Shown one piece after another: positions 35,809-44,021 of a DNA stretch of 64,000 bases. Made by a program: the position numbers and the translations under genes. Source of the DNA: Bacteroidales bacterium. Its GTDB lineage: Bacteria > Bacteroidota > Bacteroidia > Bacteroidales > Paludibacteraceae. Numbering within the stretch: the first letter of the stretch is position 1; each line of letters starts with the position of its first letter. The stretch is taken from contig SUWZ01000001.1 in NCBI GenBank assembly GCA_015061185.1, forward strand, positions 62,001 to 126,000, given 5' to 3'. Below the pieces are notes generated by a model. It did not search any database. It was not told where the DNA came from and saw only the letters and a list, made by a program, of their open reading frames with translations.

Positions 35809-37710
35809 ATGGGAAAAATTATTGGTATAGACTTAGGAACAACCAACTCTTGTGTTGCTGTAATGGAAGGAAACGAACCTATCGTTATTCCAAACAGTGA
35901 AGGAAAAAGAACAACTCCTTCAGTTGTAGGTTTTATTGATGGTGGAGAACGTAAAATTGGAGATCCTGCAAAAAGACAGGCTATTACAAATCCACAAAAG
36001 ACCGTTTTCTCTATAAAGAGATTTATGGGAGAAACATACGATCGTGTAGAGACAGAAAGAAATCGAGTTCCTTATAAAGTAGTATGCGGAGACAATAACA
36101 CTCCTCGCGTGGATATCGATGGACGTCTTTACACTCCTCAAGAAATTTCTGCGATGATTCTTCAGAAAATGAAAAAAACAGCAGAAGATTATTTAGGTCA
36201 AGAGGTATCTGATGCAGTAATCACTGTGCCTGCATACTTTAATGATGCTCAACGTCAAGCTACAAAAGAGGCCGGAGAAATTGCAGGATTAAATGTTCGT
36301 CGTATCGTAAACGAACCTACCGCTGCTGCTTTGGCTTACGGATTGGACAAGAAGAGTCAAGATATGAAGATTGTAGTTTTCGACTGTGGTGGTGGTACTC
36401 ATGACGTATCTGTTCTTGAATTAGGAGATGGTGTATTTGAAGTAAAATCTACCGATGGTGATACTCACTTAGGTGGAGATGACTTCGACCAAAGAATCAT
36501 CGACTGGTTGGTTCAAGAATTTAAGGCCGACAACTCTGGAGTTGATTTGAGCAAAGATCCAATGGCTTTACAACGTTTGAAAGAAGCTGCAGAAAAGGCT
36601 AAGATTGAATTATCAAATACAACTTCTACAGAAATTAACTTGCCTTATATCATGCCGGTTGATGGTGTACCTAAGCACTTGGTAAAAACATTGACTCGCG
36701 CAAAATTCGAGCAATTAGTTGATGATTTAATACAACGCACAATCGAACCTTGTAAAACAGCTTTAAAGAATGCAGGTTTAAGTGTAGGAGACATCAATGA
36801 AATCATTCTTGTGGGAGGATCAACTCGTATTCCTGCAATCCAAGAGGCTGTTGAGAAATTCTTTGGCAAAGCACCTTCTAAAGGTGTAAATCCTGACGAG
36901 GTTGTAGCAATTGGAGCAGCTATTCAAGGTGGTGTATTAACAGGAGAAGTAAAAGATGTCTTATTGTTGGATGTAACTCCTCTTTCTTTGGGTATCGAAA
37001 CATTAGGTGGTGTTATGACTCGTTTGATCGATTCTAATACAACTATCCCAACCAAGAAATCGGAAACATTCTCAACTGCAGTTGACAACCAACCTTCAGT
37101 AGAAATCCACGTATTGCAAGGCGAACGTTCTATGGCAAAAGACAACAAGACTATTGGACGTTTCCACTTGGATGGAATACCATCTGCACCTCGTGGAGTT
37201 CCTCAAATTGAGGTTACATTTGATATTGATGCGAATGGTATCTTGAATGTTTCTGCTAAAGATAAAGCTACAGGTAAATCTCAAAGCATCCGCATTGAAG
37301 CATCTTCCGGCTTAAGCGATGAAGAGATTAAGAGAATGAAAGCAGAGGCTGAAGCCAATGCAGCTGCCGATGCTCAAGAGAAGGAACGTATCGACAAGAT
37401 CAACCAAGCTGATAGTATGATCTTCCAAACAGAAAAGCAATTGAACGAGTTGGGAGATAAGTTACCAGCTGACAAAAAAGCTCCAATCGAAGAGGCACTT
37501 GCTAAACTGAAAGAGGCTCACAAAGCGCAAGATATCGCAGCAATTGATGCTGCAATTGCAGAGTTGAACCAAGTGTTCCATGCTGCATCACAAGATATGT
37601 ATAACGCTCAAGCTCAACAAGGCGGTGCTCAACAAGGACCTCAAGGTGGTGCAACCAACGACAACGGAGGTGACAACATCACTGATGTGGATTTCGAAGA
37701 AGTGAAATAA
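35809..37710 (+). CDS. dnaK: chaperone DnaK (Hsp70)
   Basis: ATP-dependent Hsp70 of 633 residues that binds exposed hydrophobic peptides with DnaJ and GrpE. N-terminal [17 protein letters not shown], ATPase motifs [19 protein letters not shown] and [13 protein letters not shown], substrate-binding [15 protein letters not shown], and a C-terminal Gln/Gly-rich tail ending DVDFEEVK are all present. The phosphate-2 loop reads [14 protein letters not shown] where most DnaK proteins have DLGGGTFDVS; whether this is lineage-typical cannot be decided here. It is monocistronic, ending at the hairpin that is also the left end of the IS element at 37747. Confidence 0.98.
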   Translation: MGKIIGIDLGTTNSCVAVMEGNEPIVIPNSEGKRTTPSVVGFIDGGERKIGDPAKRQAITNPQKTVFSIKRFMGETYDRVETERNRVPYKVVCGDNNTPRVDIDGRLYTPQEISAMILQKMKKTAEDYLGQEVSDAVITVPAYFNDAQRQATKEAGEIAGLNVRRIVNEPTAAALAYGLDKKSQDMKIVVFDCGGGTHDVSVLELGDGVFEVKSTDGDTHLGGDDFDQRIIDWLVQEFKADNSGVDLSKDPMALQRLKEAAEKAKIELSNTTSTEINLPYIMPVDGVPKHLVKTLTRAKFEQLVDDLIQRTIEPCKTALKNAGLSVGDINEIILVGGSTRIPAIQEAVEKFFGKAPSKGVNPDEVVAIGAAIQGGVLTGEVKDVLLLDVTPLSLGIETLGGVMTRLIDSNTTIPTKKSETFSTAVDNQPSVEIHVLQGERSMAKDNKTIGRFHLDGIPSAPRGVPQIEVTFDIDANGILNVSAKDKATGKSQSIRIEASSGLSDEEIKRMKAEAEANAAADAQEKERIDKINQADSMIFQTEKQLNELGDKLPADKKAPIEEALAKLKEAHKAQDIAAIDAAIAELNQVFHAASQDMYNAQAQQGGAQQGPQGGATNDNGGDNITDVDFEEVK

Positions 37711-37743
37711 TGTAGATAAACAACCGTTTATCAAAAATAACTA

Positions 37744-37780
37744 AAAGAGGGTGTCTCAAAATAGATATACCCTCTTTTTT
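37744..37780 (+). terminator. dnaK terminator formed by the IS left end
   Basis: GAGGGTGT (37747-37754) pairs with ATACCCTC (one G-U), followed by six T. It coincides with the left terminus of the IS1182-like element. Confidence 0.7.
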
Positions 37781-37877
37781 AATCTCAAAAATAAACAAAA
37801 AAAGTCCCAACTTTCACAAGCTGGGGCTTTGTTATTTCAGAAAAATTTTGTATCTTTCTGAAAAATAAATCAAAAAA

Positions 37878-38189
37878 ATGTATACAAAGATACACTTTCG
37901 TCCGTACAATCCAAAACAAATACTCCTTTTTCCGGAGCGTTTGGACAAAGACATCGCAGAAAATGATCCAGTAAGGGTTGTTGATACTGTTATAGATGAG
38001 TTAAAACTTGATAATTTCCAGAAGTTGTATAAAAAATCAGGTCGTTGCCCATACCATCCCAAGATGATGCTAAAAGTGATTATCTATGGGTACATGAATA
38101 ATTTGTATTCATGCCGGAAAATTGAGTCAGCGTTGAAGCGCGATATTCATTTCATTTGGCTTGCCGGTTATGAGCAACCAGACCATTAG
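37878..38189 (+). pseudogene. IS1182-family transposase, N-terminal fragment
   Basis: 103 residues starting MYTKIHFRPYNPKQILLFPE. This is the DUF772-type DNA-binding N-terminal domain of IS1182-family transposases, with HPKMMLKVIIYGYMNNLYSCRKIE and FIWLAGYEQPDH. In intact proteins the last motif continues straight into the catalytic domain. Here it is cut by a stop after DH. The first two catalytic acidic residues are absent. The C-terminal part follows in another frame. Confidence 0.85.
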
Positions 38190-38685
38190 TGAGAATGTAA
38201 GGTATCGTGCACAGAGGTGTAGCGGTTGCCCATTGCGATGTTTATGTTACAAGTCTAAAGGGGAACGAAGAATAATTGATATAAATCATCGACTCAAGCA
38301 ATACAAACGAAAAGTAACAGAACGACTAATATCAGAAGAAGGAGTCAGACACAGAGGGAGACGGTGCGTCGAACCCGAAGCAGTATTTGGACAGATGAAA
38401 CAAAATATGCAATACAAACGCTTTCGTCACTTCGGAATAGACAAGGTTACAATGGACTTTGCCTTATTTGCTATGGCCTTTAACCTAAAGAAAATGTGCA
38501 AAATTACCCAAAAACAAGGTGAAAAAACTAAAAAATTGGCTGAATATGTTATATTTTTCTTATTCTTCTCCTTTTTACTTCTTGAGAATCGAATATTTGA
38601 CAAAATTCCGAAAAAATCACTTCTAATTTTTCTATTCAATTCTCAGAGAATTAAAAAAGAGGGTGCTTCAAAAATTGAATTTTGA
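38161..38685 (+). pseudogene. IS1182-family transposase, C-terminal fragment
   Basis: From about 38180 the frame encodes the cysteine-containing RYRAQRCSGCPLRCLCYK block, and then EPEAVFGQMKQNMQYKRFRHFG with the third catalytic glutamate region and FALFAMAFNLKKM. These are the end of an IS1182/IS4-like transposase. The ATG at 38161 is in the overlap with the N-terminal fragment and is not a real start. The frame continues as noise to 38685 after the family's normal end. The junction is out of frame with the N-terminal part, so no functional protein can be made. Confidence 0.82.
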
Positions 38686-38694
38686 GACACCCCC
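38659..38694 (-). repeat. right terminus hairpin of the IS element
   Basis: GAGGGTG ... CACCCCC arms. Its reverse complement is nearly identical to the solitary copy at 12858-12893. Confidence 0.8.
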
Positions 38695-38852
38695 ATTTTC
38701 GGCATAGAATAGACATTAGCGATTAGCGTCAAAAGCTTGTAAATCAAAACCTTGAACTTTAAGAAGATTTAAACTATTGAGCTATAACTCGATTATTTTT
38801 AGACTAATAGCTCTAAAATATTTAATTTTCCTCGTTTGCTGACATTGATTTT

Positions 38853-38921
38853 GTTCAATAAATACTGTTTGTTCAATGATATTGAACATGTCTTGATACT
38901 GAACATAACAATATCATTGAA
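38853..38921. promoter_or_regulatory. palindrome cluster, possible operator of the defence-like cassette
   Basis: GTTCAATA at 38853-38860 is repeated as GTTCAATG at 38871, where it forms a perfect palindrome GTTCAAT-GAT-ATTGAAC (38871-38887). TTCAATGATATTG (38872-38884) recurs in inverted form as CAATATCATTGAA (38909-38921). The cluster lies about 120-190 bases before the -7 box of the RloA-like gene. The rest of 38695-39042 shows nothing else. Confidence 0.5.
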
Positions 38922-39042
38922 ATCTGCCACTTGAACTACTCTGCATGAATGATAACCTCTACAAATACAGGTTATATAGTTAAAAAAACATTTTTAAAAC
39001 ACATTTCTTACTTAAAAGCATCCAAGATTGATATTTAGTTGT

Positions 39043-39050
39043 TATATTTG
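39043..39050 (+). promoter_or_regulatory. -7 box (TATATTTG) of the RloA-RloB-RES cassette
   Basis: Exact TAnnTTTG match. Transcription would start near 39057, downstream of an in-frame ATG at 39039, so translation must begin at 39078. Confidence 0.6.
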
Positions 39051-39077
39051 CAGAAATTCTACAAATACCCACATAAG

Positions 39078-40307
39078 ATGATATTAAAAATCGAATTTGA
39101 AAATTTCTTCTCGATTAGAGATAGAATCAGAATTGACTTTCGTGCAGCTAATATCAATACGACATTAGCTCGTGAATTAAGACACAATATATTGGAGTGG
39201 AATGGTATTCCTATTCTAAAATCTGTTGGTCTGTTTGGACCTAATGCATCGGGAAAATCAAACATTCTTAAAGCTATCAATTTCTGTTGTAGAATGATTT
39301 TGGATTCACATCTTCATAATGAAGGTGCAATCTTTAACTTCGAACCATTCAAATTTGAAGGATGGCAGAACAAGCCAAGTAAATTCCTGATAGATTTTGT
39401 TTGCGAGAATATTGAATATGAATACTCGTTTGAGCTGACCAAGGATCGTATCATTTCAGAAAGTTTATATCATTACCCTGTTGGAAGACGTGCAAAGGTT
39501 TTTGTAAGACAACCTGACGGGGAATATAGTTTTGGTACAGGAATTATCACAAAGCCATCCGATGTAGTCTTGAATACAAGCGATAAAAACTTGTTTTTAA
39601 GTAGAGCAAGCTCCATGAACAGAGAGTTTGCGCAAAGACTCTATCGCTACTTCATGAATCAATTCCTATTGGGTCTTGTAAATGTAAATGAAATGATGGT
39701 ACTTGATAGTTTCAATACATATAAGAAAGTCATCCTCAAGGCTCTTGAAATATGTGATACGGATATTACAGACATTGTAGCCAGAAAAGAACAAATCCCT
39801 GCACCTGTTGCTATTCCTGGCCAATCTGAATTATCCTTCAAACTTATTGATGTTTTGAAATTCAAGACATATCATCGTAATCAAACTGACGTAATGTTTG
39901 ATATGGATATGGAGGAATCCAATGGAACAAGAAAACTCTTCCAAATTTTGATTCGCTTGCTTGATGTTGTCAAAAACAGAAAAGGTATCATGATGGATGA
40001 GTTCGACATGGGACTTCATACTAGATTAGCAGACTTCATACTCGACTTAATCCATGCGTCAGAAGGAAGCCAGTTGCTGTTCTCATCCCATAATACAAAT
40101 CTTATTGACGTTAAAAGATTGAGAAGAGACCAGATAGTATTTGTCAATAAGTCCGAGGATGGCGCAACAGATGTCTATTCTCTCTATGACTTCAAGGATT
40201 TCCGTGAAAACATGGATGCCGAAAAGGGTTATATACAAGGACGATTCGATGCCGTTCCGTATGTTGACTCATCCGTATCAAGTATCAAACAATTGTTAGA
40301 AGATTGA
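39078..40307 (+). CDS. AAA15-family ATPase, RloA/AbiLi-like
   Basis: About 409 residues from MILKIEFENFFSIRDRIRI. This N-terminus and FSIRDR pattern are typical of AAA15/OLD-like ABC-type ATPases that start with a β-strand. Walker A is GLFGPNASGKSNILKAI (about residues 50-66 from this start), Walker B is GIMMDEFDMGLHTRL and the H-loop is LLFSSHNTNLIDV. Homologues (RloA, AbiLi, and the PARIS ATPase AriA) act as sensors in phage-defence systems. The RloB-like gene follows after 4 bases. Start chosen over 39039 because of the promoter position. Base composition is close to its surroundings, but the location beside an IS element and repeat nest indicates an accessory locus. Confidence 0.87.
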   Translation: MILKIEFENFFSIRDRIRIDFRAANINTTLARELRHNILEWNGIPILKSVGLFGPNASGKSNILKAINFCCRMILDSHLHNEGAIFNFEPFKFEGWQNKPSKFLIDFVCENIEYEYSFELTKDRIISESLYHYPVGRRAKVFVRQPDGEYSFGTGIITKPSDVVLNTSDKNLFLSRASSMNREFAQRLYRYFMNQFLLGLVNVNEMMVLDSFNTYKKVILKALEICDTDITDIVARKEQIPAPVAIPGQSELSFKLIDVLKFKTYHRNQTDVMFDMDMEESNGTRKLFQILIRLLDVVKNRKGIMMDEFDMGLHTRLADFILDLIHASEGSQLLFSSHNTNLIDVKRLRRDQIVFVNKSEDGATDVYSLYDFKDFRENMDAEKGYIQGRFDAVPYVDSSVSSIKQLLED

Positions 40308-40311
40308 CTCT

Positions 40312-40869
40312 ATGGCAAGCAAAAGAGAACCTGCACGATCCATGCGGATGCGGAAAATCGCCCTTGTTATCTGTGAGGGCGAAACAGAGGTTGGCTATAT
40401 CAATCTTTTGAAGACGTGGTACAAGTCACCCATCAGAATCGTTTCTCACATAGAAGGAACAAAGATAACGCCATCATTGGTTGAGAAGCGTACAAAAGAA
40501 CTCAAAATCTCACAATGGGACAAGGTACATACATTCCTCATGTACGATATGGATGTACAAGCCATCAACGAGAAATTGCTTAAGTGTAAAGCAGAAATGC
40601 TATTAAGCAATCCTTGTTTTGAAATATGGCTGTTACTACATGCCAAAGACCAAAAGGCTGCTATTGATACAGATGCAATTATCAAAGAACTAAAGAAATG
40701 TGCACCTGTATGGAAAAATTATTCAAAGTCTGCCTTTACCGATACCCAAAAGACTTTTTTGAATAACAATACAGATGTAGCAGTTGCAAGAGCAAAGAAC
40801 TTGAATGAGTTCCAAAATCCTTCCACTAGCATCTATAAACTAATAGAATTACTAAAAACAGACAAATAA
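40312..40869 (+). CDS. RloB-family protein (AbiLii-like, Toprim-like effector candidate)
   Basis: 185 residues. A basic N-terminus (SKREPARSMRMRKIALVI) precedes CEGETEVGYINLL with the conserved Glu of Toprim-type folds. MYDMDVQ (Asp-x-Asp) and the RloB signature NPCFEIWLLLHA follow. It is almost always found downstream of an RloA ATPase, here with a 4-base gap. The pair matches the composition of the lactococcal AbiL abortive-infection system. Toprim-like proteins in such pairs are usually nucleases cleaving tRNA or DNA. The active site here is inferred from the motifs only. Confidence 0.85.
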   Translation: MASKREPARSMRMRKIALVICEGETEVGYINLLKTWYKSPIRIVSHIEGTKITPSLVEKRTKELKISQWDKVHTFLMYDMDVQAINEKLLKCKAEMLLSNPCFEIWLLLHAKDQKAAIDTDAIIKELKKCAPVWKNYSKSAFTDTQKTFLNNNTDVAVARAKNLNEFQNPSTSIYKLIELLKTDK

Positions 40870-40886
40870 ATAGTGGTAAAGAAATT

Positions 40887-41753
40887 ATGGCATCCTCTAA
40901 TTACGATAAAGCACAGGATTTATGGAATTCATTTCATAATGAAGTAATGTATCAGCAAAGATTTTTTTTGTCACATCCTATGCTAGATAAGCTTGTTGAT
41001 ATATCTAAAAAATGTGAAGCAATTATCAATCCAGGTAAAATATATTATCGAGCAAGAATAATTGACGTAAAAGCAGCACGCGAAGAGCATATGATAGCCA
41101 AATGTTTTGGGGTAGATTCCACAGAAGAGGATCACAAATGGTATCGTAACAAAGCAAATAAATTTAGAGGACTATCTAAAGAAGGATCATATATTCCACC
41201 AAATCCAGATAAAATAATGGATGGCCGCTCTAACCCTAAATTTATTCGATATCTATATGTTGCTGAAAGCTCGACAACTGCAGTTTTTGAAGTACGTCCA
41301 ATATTATTTAGTGCAGTCAATGTTTCGGGAATAGAAGTAAAAGAACAGCTAAAAATTGCAAATATAGCAGTGGATATTGACATGAGTCCAGAAAAAGAAA
41401 AAAGTATTGACGAATGGTTATTATGTTTTATTCAGTCTGCATTTTCCTCTCCAATAAACAATCCAGACAACTATATCCCCTCGCAAATAATTGCTGAGTA
41501 TTTTAGACATTTAGGATATGACGGAATCAGATATAGTAGTTCGTTGCACAGAGAAGGACATAATTTGACTATTTTTGATGTCACAAAGTGCGAGGCTATG
41601 TTTTCTACAGACTTACGACTAGAGAATATAAAGATAAATCTTAGACCTGCCATTGGTGCAGAAAACATAGATGGGAGATTTGAATATATTTATGACAATG
41701 TTCCAATGAGATTAGATTATGAAAAAGGAGAACTAGTAGAAGTAGAAGTATAA
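40887..41753 (+). CDS. RES-domain protein (putative NAD+ phosphorylase)
   Basis: 288 residues. The RES domain occupies about residues 45-235, with YYRARI (conserved Arg), STTAVFEVRP (conserved Glu) and YDGIRYSSSLHREGHNLTIFD (conserved Tyr/Ser region). RES proteins degrade NAD+ and normally act as toxins with a small Xre/DUF2384-type antitoxin gene alongside. No such antitoxin is present on either side. Instead the gene follows the RloB-like gene by 17 bases on the same strand, so it looks like the third gene of a defence cassette. A 45-residue N-terminal helical extension and a C-terminal tail extend the usual toxin. It ends at 41753, where a repeat-rich region starts. Confidence 0.85.
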   Translation: MASSNYDKAQDLWNSFHNEVMYQQRFFLSHPMLDKLVDISKKCEAIINPGKIYYRARIIDVKAAREEHMIAKCFGVDSTEEDHKWYRNKANKFRGLSKEGSYIPPNPDKIMDGRSNPKFIRYLYVAESSTTAVFEVRPILFSAVNVSGIEVKEQLKIANIAVDIDMSPEKEKSIDEWLLCFIQSAFSSPINNPDNYIPSQIIAEYFRHLGYDGIRYSSSLHREGHNLTIFDVTKCEAMFSTDLRLENIKINLRPAIGAENIDGRFEYIYDNVPMRLDYEKGELVEVEV

Positions 41754-42134
41754 TTATTAAAATGTGGCAGATTTGTGCTTTATATGTCTTTTCTATTGGT
41801 TGTTCGGGTAGAATATCATACCTTTGCATAAATTTTGTAACATATTGATTATCAATGCTTATTTTGATTCTTGCAACATAGACACAACATCCGGTGCTAA
41901 CGCATTGATAGTGAATAATAGCTGATTTCGAAAAAGTGAAATAACCTACACATTTCTCAACCATATCACTAACATTAAAGATGAATTACAAAGGGACACG
42001 ATGGATATACCCACGCATGACCCAAATTGAGAAATCTCACTACATTTTTTTACCTAATTCCGTTTATTCTATTTGCAATTTTCTATTGAATCACTATCTT
42101 TACACTACAAACAAATTCTAATACTAATAATTAA
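41754..42134. other. intergenic region after the RES gene
   Basis: No supportable gene. A minus-strand open frame (41641-41964) has plausible-looking residues but overlaps the RES gene antisense and has no clear start signal. It may be a fragment. Confidence 0.3.
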
Positions 42135-42524
42135 GAAGCTGTTTAAATTTAAAAAAAAAAAATTAGAGTTTCACTCTCTTATTTTCGGCATCTTTGAGAT
42201 TCTTTTAGGTGGGTTCTATAAATTCATTTCGAGGAATTTTTGAATTTATTTCGAGTAAATTGCCGTGCGAAAGGAAGGAGCAGTGCGAGCACTGTGACCG
42301 ACTGACAAGCAGCAAATTGCCGAAAGAAATCAAAAATTACCGAAAAGTTTATCAATCTGCGATTTACACTTTTTAAATTTTAAACGGTGAATTTATAGTA
42401 CTCACCTTAAACCTATTTTTATTCTCCTTTTTTGATAATAGTCCACTATTTTCTGCAAAAGAAGAGTAAAAATAGATTTAAAAATCTCTCTCAAATATGC
42501 TCGAAATAAAATTTAAACAACTTC
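42135..42524. mobile_element. MITE-like element with GAAGYTGTTTAAATTT ends (390 bp)
   Basis: GAAGCTGTTTAAATTT at 42135-42150 and its inverted form AAATTTAAACAACTTC at 42509-42524 differ at one base. The ends resemble those of Bacteroidota insertion sequences, but the interior has no transposase. Another inverted-repeat element (42208-42406) lies inside. Confidence 0.6.
42208..42406. repeat. short inverted-repeat element, copy B (199 bp)
   Basis: Ends GGTGGGTTCTATAAATTCA (42208-42226) and TGAATTTATAGTACTCACC (42388-42406) are inverted repeats with two mismatches. Internal blocks are AAATTGCCGTGCGAAAGG (42257-42274, shared with copy D at 59040) and ATTACCGAAAAGTTTATC (shared with copy A at 5177). 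It is nested in the MITE-like element. Confidence 0.7.
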
Positions 42525-42755
42525 TAAAAGTTGCAGAACATAAAAGGGGTGTTTATAAATTCACCTCTCGAAATTTCAAATGTATAAATCACGGGGGAAA
42601 TGAATATTTCGGACTTTTAGATTAATTTCGACAACTTTACGTTTGTCCTGTTGGTTACAACTCTATCGTAGCATCCAACTTTCGCTCATCAAACCGCTCG
42701 AAATAAATTTTACAATCCGTAAACAATTTTATTGAACCCTACTAAAATAAATCAA
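42525..42755. repeat. region before the DUF4015 gene, with solitary end copy C
   Basis: GGTGTTTATAAATTCACC (42548-42565) is a solo inverted-end motif of the same family. Beyond it there is no gene or promoter box that I can support. Confidence 0.45.
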
Positions 42756-44021
42756 ATGAGAAAGATATTTGCCCTATACACTATACTCTTATTAATTGTA
42801 ACAACCGGCTGTTCCAATTCTTCCATGCAAAAAAAGAGTAATGAAATGGATAGCATTCAACCCGACAAGGAAGCACCACTTCTTACTCCCCTTCCCTCTC
42901 CGGATACTTTATCTCCGTCTATCGACTCAATTTTAGCCTTGCGCGAAAAAGAGATACCGCCATTGCCTCCAATTCAAAAAGAGATTAAACGGAATGGAGA
43001 TTTATTAGTTCCTCCGGTAAAGGTAAAAGGCATCTATGTAACCGGGCCTACAGCCGGCATACAACGAATGAACGAAATGATTGAATTGGTTGTATCCTCA
43101 GGAATGAATACAATTGTTTTAGACATAAAGAATGATGGAGGTAATATCACATACAAGATGGAGCATCCCGTAGCAAAAGAGATTGGAGCATGTAAACGTT
43201 TTGTTAGAAATATGCCGGCCCTATTAGACACACTACATGCTAAAAACATCTACGTCATTGGAAGGATTGTTTGCTTTAAAGATTCCTATCTTGCCAAAGC
43301 AAAACCCCAATTAGCCATACAAAATCCCGACAGCACGCTTTTCACAGATTCTAAAGGTCAAATATGGGTAAACCCATACAACGAAGATGTATGGGACTAC
43401 CTATGCAGTTTGGCTGAAAAAGCAATTGAAGATGGATTTGACGAGATACAATTTGACTATGTTCGTTTCCCTATAGGGGAAGATGCCAATCAAGCCAATT
43501 ATGGTGTAGATATAAACAGCTACACAAGGGAAGATGCGCTCAATAACTTTTTTGCCTACGTTGAGAAGCGATTACATAAAAAAGGCATCATATACGGTGC
43601 AGACTTATTTGGCACCGTAATAGGAAGCGATACAGACAGAGAAAGAACCGGACAAGACTACGTAGATATAGCCTCGATGACAGATAATATTTGTCCGATG
43701 ATATACCCTTCGCACTACGGTCCAAAGACCTTCGGAATTGACATTCCCGATGCCGATCCCTACAACACCATTTATAGAGCATTGAAATTATCAAAAAAAC
43801 AACTATCCAAAAGAGATTCGTCACAAATAGCTGTAGTAAGGCCTTGGTTGCAATGCTTCACAGCTCCATGGAGAAATGGACATATCAAATATGGGAGCAA
43901 AGAGATTAGAGATCAAATAAGGGCTGTTTATGACGCAGGCTACGAAGAGTGGATACTATGGAACGCGTCTAACCGATATGACTACGTAAAAGAGGCACTA
44001 TTGATGGATGAATTACCCTAA
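42756..44021 (+). CDS. DUF4015 (putative glycoside hydrolase) lipoprotein
   Basis: About 421 residues from MRKIFALYTILLLIVTTGC, a signal peptide ending in a lipobox cysteine. An ATG at 42732 adds eight residues and is less likely. After a Pro/Ser-rich linker comes a DUF4015 (α/β)8-barrel. It includes GIYVTGPTAGIQRMNEMIELV, VLDIKNDGGNI, IYVIGRIVCFKD, IQFDYVRFPIG and ADLFGTVIG. The domain is distantly related to glycosidases and has an Asp/Arg-rich pocket (DYVRFP). Substrate is unknown. Its stop codon is directly adjacent to the stop of the convergent kinase gene, with no space between. Confidence 0.85.
   Translation: MRKIFALYTILLLIVTTGCSNSSMQKKSNEMDSIQPDKEAPLLTPLPSPDTLSPSIDSILALREKEIPPLPPIQKEIKRNGDLLVPPVKVKGIYVTGPTAGIQRMNEMIELVVSSGMNTIVLDIKNDGGNITYKMEHPVAKEIGACKRFVRNMPALLDTLHAKNIYVIGRIVCFKDSYLAKAKPQLAIQNPDSTLFTDSKGQIWVNPYNEDVWDYLCSLAEKAIEDGFDEIQFDYVRFPIGEDANQANYGVDINSYTREDALNNFFAYVEKRLHKKGIIYGADLFGTVIGSDTDRERTGQDYVDIASMTDNICPMIYPSHYGPKTFGIDIPDADPYNTIYRALKLSKKQLSKRDSSQIAVVRPWLQCFTAPWRNGHIKYGSKEIRDQIRAVYDAGYEEWILWNASNRYDYVKEALLMDELP

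Larger units (their letters stand above)
37747..38694 (+). mobile_element. IS1182-like element, internally deleted (about 948 bp)
   Basis: Terminal inverted repeats GAGGGTGTCTCAAAA (37747-37761) and, reversed, TTTTGAGACACCCCC (38680-38694) differ at one position. Each end is also a hairpin. Inside are the N-terminal and C-terminal parts of one transposase, joined with loss of the middle. Full-length IS1182-family elements are normally about 1.6-1.9 kb, so roughly half has gone. It is probably non-autonomous. Confidence 0.85.

Noticed and set aside
38161..38685. Intact 174-residue protein in the IS element
   Set aside because: It starts within the N-terminal fragment's overlap, has only the C-terminal transposase motifs and runs past the normal end; it is a remnant.
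41641..41964. 107-residue minus-strand open frame after the RES gene
   Set aside because: Nearly half of it is antisense to the RES gene and turns into a low-complexity Leu/Ile run there; no clear promoter or family. At most a fragment.
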